Source: Streptomyces musisoli (GTDB lineage Bacteria > Actinomycetota > Actinomycetes > Streptomycetales > Streptomycetaceae). Taken from it: a stretch of DNA of 64,000 bases. Location: NCBI RefSeq assembly GCF_016741855.1, contig NZ_JAERRH010000013.1:142344-206343 (forward strand), written 5' to 3'. This document shows, in pieces, positions 25,245 to 32,262 of the stretch. The translations under genes were made by a program, and so were the position numbers. The notes beneath the pieces were generated by a model. That model saw only the letters and a program-made list of their open reading frames with translations, was not told where the DNA came from and ran no database searches. The stretch's first letter is position 1; every line of letters starts with the position of its first letter.

Positions 25245-26222
25245 TCAGCCCGCCGTCCGCAGCAGCAGCTTGCCCGTCGACGCGCGCCCGCCCATCAACC
25301 GGTGCGCCTCGGCCGCGTCCGCCAACGGGAACTCGGCGGTGACGGGCAGCCGCACCGTGCCGTCGACGGCCGTGCGGAAGGCACGTTCGGCGAGCGAGCG
25401 CAGCGCTCCGGGCGCGGACTGCGCGAGGTTCAGCACGGAGAAGCCCGCGACGGAACGGCCCTGTGCGTACAGCTCGGGCTGTCCGACCTGCCACGGCTCG
25501 GCACCGCTCGCGTTGCCGAAGGACACCAGGCGGCCGAAGACGGCCAGCGCGTCGAGGCCCCGGCGCAGGGTCTCGCCGCCGACCGGATCGAGCACCAGGT
25601 CGACGCCCCGCCCACCGGTGGCGCGGCGGACGTCGGCGTCGAACGTGTCGGCGGTGAACACCTCGTCGTAGCCGTGCCGCAGGGCGTAGTCAGCCTTGTC
25701 CCGAGAGGAGGCGACACCGTACACCGCACCGGCGCCCGCCGCCCGGGCCAGCTGTCCGGCCACCGTGCCCACACCGCCTGCCGCGCCGTGCACCAGGACC
25801 GTCTCGCCCGCGCTCAGCCGCCCCACCTCGTGGAGCAGGGCGTGGGCCGTCGGCAGGACGGTGGGCAGCGCGGCGGCGGTGCGCAGGTCCAGGCCCACGG
25901 GGAGCGGGAAGACGGTCACCGCGTCGGCGGCCACCACCTCCGCGTAGGCACCGCTGCCGACGAGCGCGACGACGTCCTGGCCCGGTCGCAGCCCCTCGAC
26001 TCCCGCGCCGACGGCCCGTACCCGTCCGGACACCTCCAGGCCCGGGCGGAACGGCAGCGCCGACACCCGGTACCCCTCGGAGCGTGCCTTGAGATCCGCG
26101 AAGTTCACGCCGGTGTAGGCGGCGTCGATGGTCACCTGCCCGGGCCCCGGCTCGGGGACCCCGGCGTCCACGACCTTCAGTACCTCGGGACCGCCGTACT
26201 CGTGGAACTCGACCGCACGCAT
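25245..26222 (-). CDS. Zinc-type quinone oxidoreductase (MDR family)
   Basis: A 325-residue medium-chain dehydrogenase/reductase of the quinone oxidoreductase branch. It has GPEVLKV near the N-terminus, TGVNFADLKARSG-like substrate region, FRPGLEVSGRV, and the NADPH motif VHGAAGGVGTVAGQLARAAGA near residues 138-158. No catalytic zinc cysteines are present, as is normal for this branch. Start: ATG at 26222 (MRAVEFHEYGG). It is divergent from an ArsR-type regulator with shared operator-like repeats between them, so it is the probable target of that regulator, in a redox or electrophile response. Confidence 0.9.
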   Translation of the reverse strand: MRAVEFHEYGGPEVLKVVDAGVPEPGPGQVTIDAAYTGVNFADLKARSEGYRVSALPFRPGLEVSGRVRAVGAGVEGLRPGQDVVALVGSGAYAEVVAADAVTVFPLPVGLDLRTAAALPTVLPTAHALLHEVGRLSAGETVLVHGAAGGVGTVAGQLARAAGAGAVYGVASSRDKADYALRHGYDEVFTADTFDADVRRATGGRGVDLVLDPVGGETLRRGLDALAVFGRLVSFGNASGAEPWQVGQPELYAQGRSVAGFSVLNLAQSAPGALRSLAERAFRTAVDGTVRLPVTAEFPLADAAEAHRLMGGRASTGKLLLRTAG

Positions 26223-26246
26223 GAGCAGCACACGCCCTTCCGCAGA

Positions 26247-26294
26247 GTGTTCAATGGAAAGCGAACACTGAGACTGTATGATGTTCATCGAACA
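26247..26294. promoter_or_regulatory. Paired operators of an ArsR-type regulator
   Basis: Two inverted repeats with the same half-site lie between the divergent genes: GTGTTC-N10-GAACAC at 26247-26268, and TGTTC-ATC-GAACA at 26282-26294. A TATGAT -10-like box at 26277-26282 lies between and over them and would serve the rightward regulator gene. Binding there would block both promoters. Confidence 0.65.
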
Positions 26295-26357
26295 CTCGGC
26301 AAGCGACGGGACACCTCGGAGCGTCCCGGTGAGTGTGGGCAGTGAGGGGAGAAGGGC

Positions 26358-26702
26358 ATGCCGAAGCAGGCGGAGGGCAGTGGTCACCGTGCGGCGCCGG
26401 TCCACGTGGATCCGGTGGATGTGTCCCTGCTGACCGCGCTGTCCGCGGTCGCCGACCCCGTGCGCATCCGGCTGATCCGCGAACTGGCGGGATCCGCGGC
26501 GTGGACACGCAGCTGCGGCAGCTTCGATGTGCCGGTGGGCAAGGCCGCGCTCAGTCACCACTTCGCGGTGTTGCGCGGTGCCGGGCTGGTGGAGCAGCGC
26601 GACGAGGGGCCGCGGCGGGTCAACCGGCTGCGCCGCGAGGAGTTCGACGCCCGCTTCCCCGGACTGCTGGCGTTGATCCTCGGCGACGACGCCGCCGACT
26701 GA
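26358..26702 (+). CDS. ArsR-family transcriptional regulator
   Basis: A 114-residue winged-helix protein: LTALSAVADPVRIRLIRELAG starts the fold, VGKAALSHHFAVLRGAGLVEQR is the recognition helix and wing approach, and RRVNRLRREEFDARFPG ends it. One cysteine (Cys in RSCGSFDV near residue 53) lies before the recognition helix and could sense thiol-reactive compounds or oxidation; no classical metal-binding CxC motif is visible. The start ATG at 26358 has GAGGGGAGAAGGG just upstream. It is divergent from the quinone oxidoreductase and probably represses both genes from the TGTTC/GAACA repeats. Confidence 0.9.
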   Translation: MPKQAEGSGHRAAPVHVDPVDVSLLTALSAVADPVRIRLIRELAGSAAWTRSCGSFDVPVGKAALSHHFAVLRGAGLVEQRDEGPRRVNRLRREEFDARFPGLLALILGDDAAD

Positions 26703-26703
26703 A

Positions 26704-26822
26704 CGACCGCCTCACGCACCGGTGTCCGCATCGCCGCCCGGCGGGGCGGCCGGCCGGGGTGCGTCCACTTCCGGCACCGGGCCGACGACACGAGGGTCAC
26801 CGGTGCGTGCGAGAGGCGGTCG
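26704..26822. repeat. Long inverted repeat between convergent genes
   Basis: CGACCGCCTC plus ACGCACCGGTG (26704-26724) pair with CACCGGTGCGT (26798-26808) and, after a 4-base bulge, GAGGCGGTCG (26813-26822). Total 21 bp of pairing closes a loop of about 73 bases that itself can fold (GCCGCCC...GGGGCGGC). It is likely a large transcription-stop structure for the ArsR gene and the convergent gene. Confidence 0.7.
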
Positions 26823-26825
26823 GGG

Positions 26826-27485
26826 TCACTCGGCGGTGTCGGTGCCCTCCGTCTTCTCCTGCGTGGACTCCTCCGGGAGGGTGTAGAAGACGGACGAGCC
26901 CTGCTTGGTGCGGTGAGCGAGGTTGCGGGCGACGAGATTCTCCAGGGTCGTGCGCACGACCTTGGTCTGAACCCCGCGGTCGGGATGTGCCCGGCCCAGC
27001 GCCTCGGTGACCTCGGCGGCGGAGCGCGGTTCGCTCTGCTCGGCCAGGTGCCGGCGGACGAGTTCGATGAGCGTGGGCTGTTGGGGCTCGGAAGTCGCCT
27101 TCGCAGTCGCCGGCTTCTTCGCCGCCGCCTTAGAGGCCGCAGGCTGCGCGGCCGTCGGCTTCTTGGCCGTCGACTTCTTGACCGCCGGCTGCTTGACCGC
27201 CGGTTGCTTGGCCGTCGGCTTCTTGGCCTCGGGGCGCCGTGCACCGCCGCTCTTCTTCCGGGGGGAAGGTACGACCGTGCTGCCGGCCGATGCGGTGACG
27301 CCGAGCGCCTGCTGCATGTTCAGCAGAATGCCGTGGTCGTGCTGCAAGGAGGCCAACTGCGCCTGCAGGGCCGCGATTTCGGCCGTGATCCGTTCCTGTT
27401 CCTTGAGGTTGTTCTCGAGGTCGTTGGTCACCTGGCTGACGTACTGAGAGGCCAATTCGGTGACAGGTCCAGCGCTTTCCGGCAT
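26826..27485 (-). CDS. Coiled-coil protein with histone H1-like linker and C-terminal winged helix
   Basis: A 219-residue protein in three parts. Residues 8-60 are a coiled coil (NDLENNLKEQERITAEIAALQAQLA). Residues 73-130 are a Lys/Ala/Pro-rich repeat tail (KKPTAKQPAVKQPAVKK and more) like histone H1 tails. Residues 138-205 form a winged-helix-type domain (LIELVRRHLAEQ, SAAEVTEALGRAHPDRG, KVVRTTLENLVARNLAHRT). ATG at 27485 has GGAGG 5 bases upstream. The protein probably binds DNA through the basic tail and the winged helix and forms dimers through the coiled coil. I know it only as an uncharacterised Streptomyces type of protein; it could be a nucleoid-associated factor. Confidence 0.85.
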   Translation of the reverse strand: MPESAGPVTELASQYVSQVTNDLENNLKEQERITAEIAALQAQLASLQHDHGILLNMQQALGVTASAGSTVVPSPRKKSGGARRPEAKKPTAKQPAVKQPAVKKSTAKKPTAAQPAASKAAAKKPATAKATSEPQQPTLIELVRRHLAEQSEPRSAAEVTEALGRAHPDRGVQTKVVRTTLENLVARNLAHRTKQGSSVFYTLPEESTQEKTEGTDTAE

Positions 27486-27735
27486 CTTTTCCTCCGCTCC
27501 CGACGGTGCGACACCTGGATGATACGGGCGGGTCGACCGGTTTTCACCGTTGTCGGGGTGCGAACGACAGACCGACGGCCCGCTCCAGCCCTGGTACCCG
27601 GCCCGTCGGCATGCGCACCACTGCGCCGGGCTGTGCCTCCGCACACGACGGTGACGCGTTCCGGCCGGCCTGACGTAGCCACAGGCGGGGGCGGGAGCGG
27701 TCACCGCCTGTCGCGGGGCATGTCACCCACGGGAT
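27486..27735. other. Intergenic gap of 250 bases
   Basis: It holds the promoter of the coiled-coil/H1-like gene and the 3' side of the MerR-peroxiredoxin gene. No further gene and no hairpin is supported. Confidence 0.5.
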
Positions 27736-28701
27736 TCACACGGGGTTCTCGCGCAGCCAGGTCAGAACCTGCTCGGCATGTGCGTCCGGTGGGAACACCG
27801 GGTGGAAGGCGTGCTCGATCACCCCGTCGCGCACGACCAGCGTCAGCCGTGTGAACAGCCGCGCCCCGCCCGCCTCGAACGTCGGCAGCCCCAGGGTGTC
27901 GGCCAGGCGGAGTTCCGGGTCGGAGAGCATGTCGAACGGCAGCCCGAGCCGCTCCACGACCTCCCGCTGGTACTCGGTGTCCTGGCTGGACAGCCCGTGA
28001 ACCCGCCCGGCACCGGCCTCGAGCAGTTCCTGGAAGTGGTCGCGGAAGCCGCACGTCTCCGCGGTGCAGCCACGGGCTCCGGGGATGGAGTTCCAGCCTT
28101 CCGGCAGATCGGTGCCGGGCCGGCCGGTGAGCGGGTAGATGTAGAGCACGGTCCGCCCCGGCCCGAGCGCCTCCAGCCGGACCTCCTTGCCCGCCGTCGT
28201 CAGCAGGGTCAGCGGTGGCACCCGGGTGCCGGGCAGACGGTCCGCGGTGCCGTCGTCCTCGGGGACGGGCAGACCGGCGGGCAGCGTCAGGTGGTTCTCG
28301 CCGCCGGTTCCGGTCCGCTCGGGCGGTACGGCCGTGCTGCCCCGGTGGGCGGCGGCGTTCAGGCTGGTGATCAGCGTCGCGCGGCGGGCGGTCAGCGCCT
28401 CGATGCGCTCGGTCAGTTCGTCGATGGCCGCGCGGTAGCTCGCCAGCGAGGCCGGGCAGTCGTCGGCGTACTCACGGCCCGCCGCCAGACATTCCAGGAA
28501 CGGCCGGGTGCGCTCGACGGGGATGCCCAGCCCGTGCAGCGTGCGGATCTCGCGGATGAGACGTACGTCGTCCTCGGTGTAGGTGCGGTAGCCGTTGGGG
28601 AGCCGCTCGGGTGTGATCAACCCGAGGGATTCGTAGTACCGCACCGCCTTTACCGTCACCTCGGCCCGGCGTGCCAGTTCGCTGATCGTCATGTCGTTCA
28701 C
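27736..28701 (-). CDS. MerR-type regulator fused to a peroxiredoxin
   Basis: A 321-residue fusion. Residues 1-115 are a MerR regulator: MTISELARRAEVTVKAVRYYESLGLI, NGYRTYTEDD, then a dimer helix ending near 115, with Cys71 and Cys82 in its effector part. Residues 155-320 are an AhpC/TSA peroxiredoxin: IPGARGCTAETCGFRDHF contains the peroxidatic Cys212 and a likely resolving Cys217, followed by GLSSQDTEYQREVVERLGLPFDMLSD. So the regulator and the peroxidase are one chain. Start: GTG at 28701 (alternative ATG at 28692). The promoter seems leaderless. A peroxide-controlled autoregulatory switch is the natural reading. Confidence 0.88.
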   Translation of the reverse strand: MNDMTISELARRAEVTVKAVRYYESLGLITPERLPNGYRTYTEDDVRLIREIRTLHGLGIPVERTRPFLECLAAGREYADDCPASLASYRAAIDELTERIEALTARRATLITSLNAAAHRGSTAVPPERTGTGGENHLTLPAGLPVPEDDGTADRLPGTRVPPLTLLTTAGKEVRLEALGPGRTVLYIYPLTGRPGTDLPEGWNSIPGARGCTAETCGFRDHFQELLEAGAGRVHGLSSQDTEYQREVVERLGLPFDMLSDPELRLADTLGLPTFEAGGARLFTRLTLVVRDGVIEHAFHPVFPPDAHAEQVLTWLRENPV

Positions 28702-28709
28702 GTCGCCTC

Positions 28710-28741
28710 ACGCTAGACCTTGCCCCTGGGGGCAAGGTCAA
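28710..28741 (-). promoter_or_regulatory. MerR-type promoter with a 24-base palindrome
   Basis: On the minus strand, a -35 TTGACC (28741-28736) and a -10 TAGCGT (28715-28710) are separated by 20 bases, the long spacing typical of MerR-activated promoters. The spacer is part of a perfect 11-bp inverted repeat with 2 central bases (28716-28739, half-site GACCTTGCCCC). The -10 ends only 8 bases before the GTG at 28701, so the mRNA would start close to the start codon. Confidence 0.75.
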
Positions 28742-28799
28742 GCAGCCGGCCCCAGCCGGGCGCTGCTGCGGAGACCCCGGGACGACCGGCGAGTAGGTG

Positions 28800-28930
28800 T
28801 CAGGAGCGTTCGCCGAGCGCGCCGAGCCGCTCCTCCACGCCGTCCTCGTACGCCTGGTGGACGGTGCTCCGCTTGCCGTGGCACACGTGCCTCTCCAGCT
28901 CGTGGCGGGACTCCCGCACGGTGGGCCGCC
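28800..28930 (-). pseudogene. Fragment of a Tn3-family transposase
   Basis: Read on the minus strand, about 41 residues ending at a stop at 28800 match the C-terminal part of Tn3-type TnpA: RESRHELERHVCHGKR and then HQAYEDGVEERLGALG. In the family these are followed by a long conserved tail that is absent here. No start, no full domain and no terminal repeats are visible, so it is a decayed remnant. It lies in the gap between the MerR fusion and the MPI-like gene. Confidence 0.55.
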
Positions 28931-28987
28931 GTTCATCGGCGGGGTCGGCTCTCCGCCCCCACCGTCGGCAGGTCCGCACGCGCGCGT

Positions 28988-29644
28988 TCACCCGAGGACG
29001 AGTGGGAGCCTCCCGGCCAGCGGGCCGAGTTCCGCCCGCTCGGCGTCGGTCGGGGTGCGGCGTCCCGTGCCGACCCGCAGCGCGTCCTGGTCTGACCACG
29101 CCGCGGGGAAGGCCGCCCCGGCGATCTCCTCCAGCATCGCGCGCGAGCGGGCGAGACCCTCGGCGGGTGGCTGCGCCGCAGCCGGGAGGTGCGCGATCAG
29201 GTCCAGGTGGTGCAGGGTCCACTCCAGCACGTACGCGGAGAGGTAGTGCTCCACGGTGAGGACCATCTCCTGGGTGCCGACCCGGAGTCCCGGCTCGGCC
29301 AGCCCGGCCGCGCGTCCCGCGGCGGAACCGATGTCGTCCAGGTGGAACTTGAGCAGCCGCGGCTCCTCGTACGCGGCGGCCAGCCGGACGGTCAGCGCGT
29401 CCAGGGGATCGTCGCCGGCCGGCGGCGTGTCCGTGACGTTCCAGTAGGTCACCGCGTCGTGCGTCGGTTCCGCCGACGCGGGCGTCACGAGGGTGATCAG
29501 CACGTCCTGGGCGTCGATGACCAGGTGACACACCAGGTCCCGGACGAGCCAGCCGGTGCAGCCGGAAGGCCGGGCGAAGTCCTCGTCGGGGAGTTCGGCG
29601 ACCGCCGTGCGCAAAGCCGTCCACGAGCGCGAGAAGAGATCCAC
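28988..29644 (-). CDS. Maleylpyruvate isomerase N-terminal (mycothiol-dependent) family protein
   Basis: A 218-residue DinB-like four-helix protein. It has the N-terminal MPI_N pattern: WTALRTAVAELPDEDFARPSGCTGWLVRDLVCHLVIDAQD, with His in the CHL motif. Another likely metal ligand is the HHLD-type end of the last helix near residue 147. In this family two or three His bind a divalent metal and mycothiol is the thiol cofactor, which fits an actinobacterium. Start: GTG at 29644. No ribosome site is seen, but a TAGCTT box ends 6 bases before the GTG (29651-29656), so a leaderless message is likely. The substrate is unknown. Confidence 0.82.
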   Translation of the reverse strand: MDLFSRSWTALRTAVAELPDEDFARPSGCTGWLVRDLVCHLVIDAQDVLITLVTPASAEPTHDAVTYWNVTDTPPAGDDPLDALTVRLAAAYEEPRLLKFHLDDIGSAAGRAAGLAEPGLRVGTQEMVLTVEHYLSAYVLEWTLHHLDLIAHLPAAAQPPAEGLARSRAMLEEIAGAAFPAAWSDQDALRVGTGRRTPTDAERAELGPLAGRLPLVLG

Positions 29645-29953
29645 GGCCGCAAGCTAGCAGCGCCCGCCCGGCCCTTCGACCCATTTCCCCCGGCCCCGAG
29701 GTGTTCGCCGCGATACCGGCCACGGTCCGCAGGGCGTCACCGGGTCCGGCCGCGACGGCCCGCCGGGTCACGACGGCCATCGCGTCCCCGGTGGCTGAGG
29801 AGCCGGGCCTGCGCCGGTGCCGGGTTGTCCCCGAGTCCCGCGGGGCGACGGCCCGATGTCACATCCCGGTGCGCCGCGCCGTCGTAGAGGGAGGGCATCG
29901 CCACCGGCGGCGACCGCCACCCGATGCCGTACCCCGGCCCGAGAAGGAGCGAC
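29645..29953. other. Intergenic gap of about 310 bases with an ECF41-type promoter
   Basis: The left part holds the start region of the MPI-like gene on the minus strand. The right part holds the ECF41-type promoter at 29857-29883. No gene is supported within it. Confidence 0.55.
29857..29883 (+). promoter_or_regulatory. ECF41-type promoter upstream of the SnoaL-like gene
   Basis: TGTCACA (29857-29863), 16 bases, then CGTC (29880-29883) is an exact match to the published ECF41 consensus TGTCACA-N16-CGTC as I recall it. It lies 70 bases before the ATG at 29954. An ECF41 sigma gene lies 2.3 kb downstream (32259-33194). Confidence 0.75.
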
Positions 29954-30397
29954 ATGCCGACAGACCAGGCAGCACGCAACAAGGCGGTGTTCGGCCGCCT
30001 GCACGACGCCGTCAACACCGGTGACATGGAGATCGTCTCCAAGACCATCGACGAGATCGTCGATCCGGACGTGCTCTTCCACGCGCCGGTGCCGATGGGC
30101 ACGACCGGGGCGCAGGCGCTGAAACAGGTGTGGGAGGTGCTGTTCCGCGCGTTCCCCGACCTTCGGGTCGACGTCGAGGACACCATCGCCGAAGGGGACA
30201 AGGTCGTCTTCCGGAACACGGTCACGGGCACGCATCGTGGCGAGTACCGGGATCTCGCGCCCACCGGCAGGTCCGTCCGGTACGGCGAGATCTTCATCAT
30301 CCGCTTCGCGGACGGCCGCATCGTCGAGATCCGGGGTGTCGTCGACGTCCAGGCGCAGCTGCGGCAGCTGGGCGTGGTCCCCGGCGGCCCGGAGTGA
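29954..30397 (+). CDS. SnoaL-like (NTF2-fold) polyketide cyclase/ester cyclase family protein
   Basis: A 147-residue NTF2-fold protein. The N-terminal helix carries NKAVFGRLHDAVNTGDM, followed by DPDVLFHAP and LKQVWEVLFRAFPDLRVDVED. The fold ends with GRSVRYGEIFIIRFADGRIVEIRGVVD, the usual SnoaL_2 pattern. ATG at 29954 has GAAGGAG 5 bases upstream; a start at 29924 is less likely. SnoaL-type domains bind aromatic or lipid-like ligands and some are cyclases. No PKS lies next to it; instead its promoter matches the ECF41 consensus. The nearby ECF41 sigma factor itself carries a SnoaL-type domain, so a regulatory or ligand-buffering role is worth considering. Confidence 0.88.
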   Translation: MPTDQAARNKAVFGRLHDAVNTGDMEIVSKTIDEIVDPDVLFHAPVPMGTTGAQALKQVWEVLFRAFPDLRVDVEDTIAEGDKVVFRNTVTGTHRGEYRDLAPTGRSVRYGEIFIIRFADGRIVEIRGVVDVQAQLRQLGVVPGGPE

Positions 30398-30576
30398 CCT
30401 CCTCCGAGCGGCTGCCGGGTCGGTGACGGCACATGGATCCGGGTCCCTCACGCCCGCCCGCGCCGCCGTCGCGGCGGGCCGGCCGGCGTCGCCCGTGAAG
30501 ACTCTCATGTGGTGCGGGAGCCGTGAGTTCCCCGTGGCCGAGCGGACGCTCGCCGGGTGACACGAGGCGGACGACA

Positions 30577-30606
30577 CGTACGGGCCCGTCTGCTAGGGCC
30601 CGTACG
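30577..30606. terminator. Perfect hairpin between convergent genes
   Basis: CGTACGGGCCC (30577-30587) and GGGCCCGTACG (30596-30606) pair over 11 bp with an 8-base loop that contains the stop codon of the NUDIX gene. It serves as a terminator for the rightward SnoaL gene, and ends the NUDIX transcript on the other strand. Confidence 0.75.
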
Positions 30607-31096
30607 GACGGTCTCGCAGGGCTCGTGCCACGAGGTCGTGGATCAGGAACTCGCCAGGCGCACGGTTCTCCTTGAGGCGTTCGAGGGTGTCGTGGCCGAA
30701 CCAGCCGTAGGCCGAGTGCTTGGACCACTCCAGTACGGGGTGGTCCAGGTCGCCTTCCACCTCGACGAGGAAGTCGGCCTCGTGGCGGAGCCCGGCTCCG
30801 TCGTCCCCGTTCCAGGTCGTGGCGCCCAGGAACCGCCGTACACGGCTCAGGCGCCAGCCGGTTTCCTCCTCGACCTCCCGCGCGAGAGCCTCGAGGAGGG
30901 TCTCGCCGGGCTCGACATGGCCGCCGACGATGTCCCAGCTGTCGGGGAAGAGACGGCGGTGCGGGCTGCGCTTCTGGGCGAAGGCGTCGCCGTCGCGGTT
31001 GAGGATGACGGCACCGACGGTCCACAGCTCGCCAGGGGCGGGCACAGGCACCTCGACGTCGGGGTCCACGCCGAACGGCTGGTGGTATGCGGGCAT
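30593..31096 (-). CDS. NUDIX hydrolase
   Basis: A 167-residue NUDIX protein. The Nudix box is complete and well placed: GGHVEPGETLLEALAREVEEETGW near residues 62-85 (GX5EX7REUXEEXGU). It has an N-terminal WTVGAVILNRDG strand and a C-terminal extension after FLVEVEGD. Such enzymes clip nucleoside diphosphates linked to another moiety; the substrate cannot be told. Start: ATG at 31096 (MPAYHQPFG). No ribosome site is evident and a TACGCT -10-like box ends 7 bases upstream (31104-31109), suggesting a leaderless message. It is divergent from the epimerase-sigma operon. Confidence 0.9.
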   Translation of the reverse strand: MPAYHQPFGVDPDVEVPVPAPGELWTVGAVILNRDGDAFAQKRSPHRRLFPDSWDIVGGHVEPGETLLEALAREVEEETGWRLSRVRRFLGATTWNGDDGAGLRHEADFLVEVEGDLDHPVLEWSKHSAYGWFGHDTLERLKENRAPGEFLIHDLVARALRDRPYGP

Positions 31097-31260
31097 GACG
31101 GACAGCGTAGGCCGGGGCGGCCCGCTGGCGACGAGACACGTGATCCCCGGAACATGCGTCCCAGGGTGCCCACGCTCTTCGCAACGGGGAGGTACCGGAG
31201 CCGAGTTGCCTGCCGCATGCACCGGTCCCGCCCGCTCGCCCCGGCCTTCTTCCCGCGGCA

Positions 31261-31287
31261 TGTCACAGACGGCGGGGCCGACTTGTC
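31261..31287 (+). promoter_or_regulatory. ECF41-type promoter of the epimerase-sigma operon
   Basis: TGTCACA (31261-31267), 16 bases, then TGTC (31284-31287): the ECF41 pattern TGTCACA-N16-CGTC with one change in the -10 element. It lies 69 bases before the ATG of the epimerase gene, where ECF41 sigma factors are known to activate their own operon. Confidence 0.7.
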
Positions 31288-31329
31288 TCGGGTGGTGCAG
31301 ACAGTTACTCACGACGGAAGGTGATGGTC

Positions 31330-32262
31330 ATGCGGGTGTTCGTGGCAGGCGGGACCGGGGTGCTGGGGCGGCGGCTGGTGCCGCAACTGGTGGCCCGTGG
31401 CCATCAGGTGACGGCCACCACCACGAGCGCCGCCAAGCTGGGCGCGATCGCCCGGCTGGGAGCGGACGGGGCGGTGATGGACGGGCTCGACGCGGCGTCG
31501 GTCGGCGAGGCGGTGGCCAAGGCCCGGCCGGACGTCGTCGTGCACCAGATGACGGCGATCTCCATGGTTCACGCCGGCAAGCCGGACATCAAGCATCCGG
31601 ACCGCTGGTTCGCCCTCACCAACCGGCTGCGCACCGAGGGGACCGACCATCTGCTGGCGGCGGCGGAGGCGACCGGTGTGTCCCATGTCGTCGCCCAGGG
31701 CTACGCCTCCTGGAACGGGATCCGCGAGGGCGGCTGGGTGAAGACCGAGGAGGATCCGCTGGACACCCTCGAGGGCACGGCGGCACACAGGGGCCTGAAG
31801 GCGCTGGGCCACGTCGAGGACGTGGTGCTCGCGGCCGGCGGCGCGGTCCTGCGCTACGGCGCGTTCTACGGTCCGGGTGCCGTCGACGACCAGGTCGAGC
31901 TGGTGCGCAGGCGACAGTACCCGCTGGTCGGGCGGGGCACCGGCTACAGCTCGTGGGTGCATCTCGACGACGCGGCGAGCGCGACCGTGCTGGCCGTGGA
32001 GAAGAAGGCGAGGGGCGTGTTCAACATCGTCGACGACGAACCGGCCCCGGCGAACGAGTGGCTGCCCCATCTGGCGGCGTGCGCGGGGGCGAAGCGGCCG
32101 ATGCGGGTCCCGGTGTGGCTGGCCCGGATGCTGGCCGGGGACCAGGCGGTCGTGATGATGACCGAAGGGCGGGGCTTCTCCAACGCCAAGGCCAAGCGGG
32201 AACTCGACTGGCGGTTGCGCTTCCCGTCGTGGCGGCAGGGTTTCGAGGAGGAGCTGGCATGA
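31330..32262 (+). CDS. NAD-dependent epimerase/dehydratase partner of ECF41 sigma
   Basis: A 310-residue extended-SDR protein: VFVAGGTGVLGRRLVPQLVARGH is the nucleotide motif at the N-terminus, DVVVHQMTAIS follows, and YGAFYGPGA contains the region of the usual active site. A clear catalytic YxxxK is not seen, so its enzyme activity may be altered. Start: ATG at 31330 was preferred because GGAAGG lies 8 bases upstream; GTG 31321 and ATG 31324 are in frame. It overlaps the sigma gene by 4 bases. Epimerases are one of the three classic partners of ECF41 sigma genes (carboxymuconolactone decarboxylase, oxidoreductase, epimerase). It may be part of the signal-sensing pathway. Confidence 0.9.
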   Translation: MRVFVAGGTGVLGRRLVPQLVARGHQVTATTTSAAKLGAIARLGADGAVMDGLDAASVGEAVAKARPDVVVHQMTAISMVHAGKPDIKHPDRWFALTNRLRTEGTDHLLAAAEATGVSHVVAQGYASWNGIREGGWVKTEEDPLDTLEGTAAHRGLKALGHVEDVVLAAGGAVLRYGAFYGPGAVDDQVELVRRRQYPLVGRGTGYSSWVHLDDAASATVLAVEKKARGVFNIVDDEPAPANEWLPHLAACAGAKRPMRVPVWLARMLAGDQAVVMMTEGRGFSNAKAKRELDWRLRFPSWRQGFEEELA

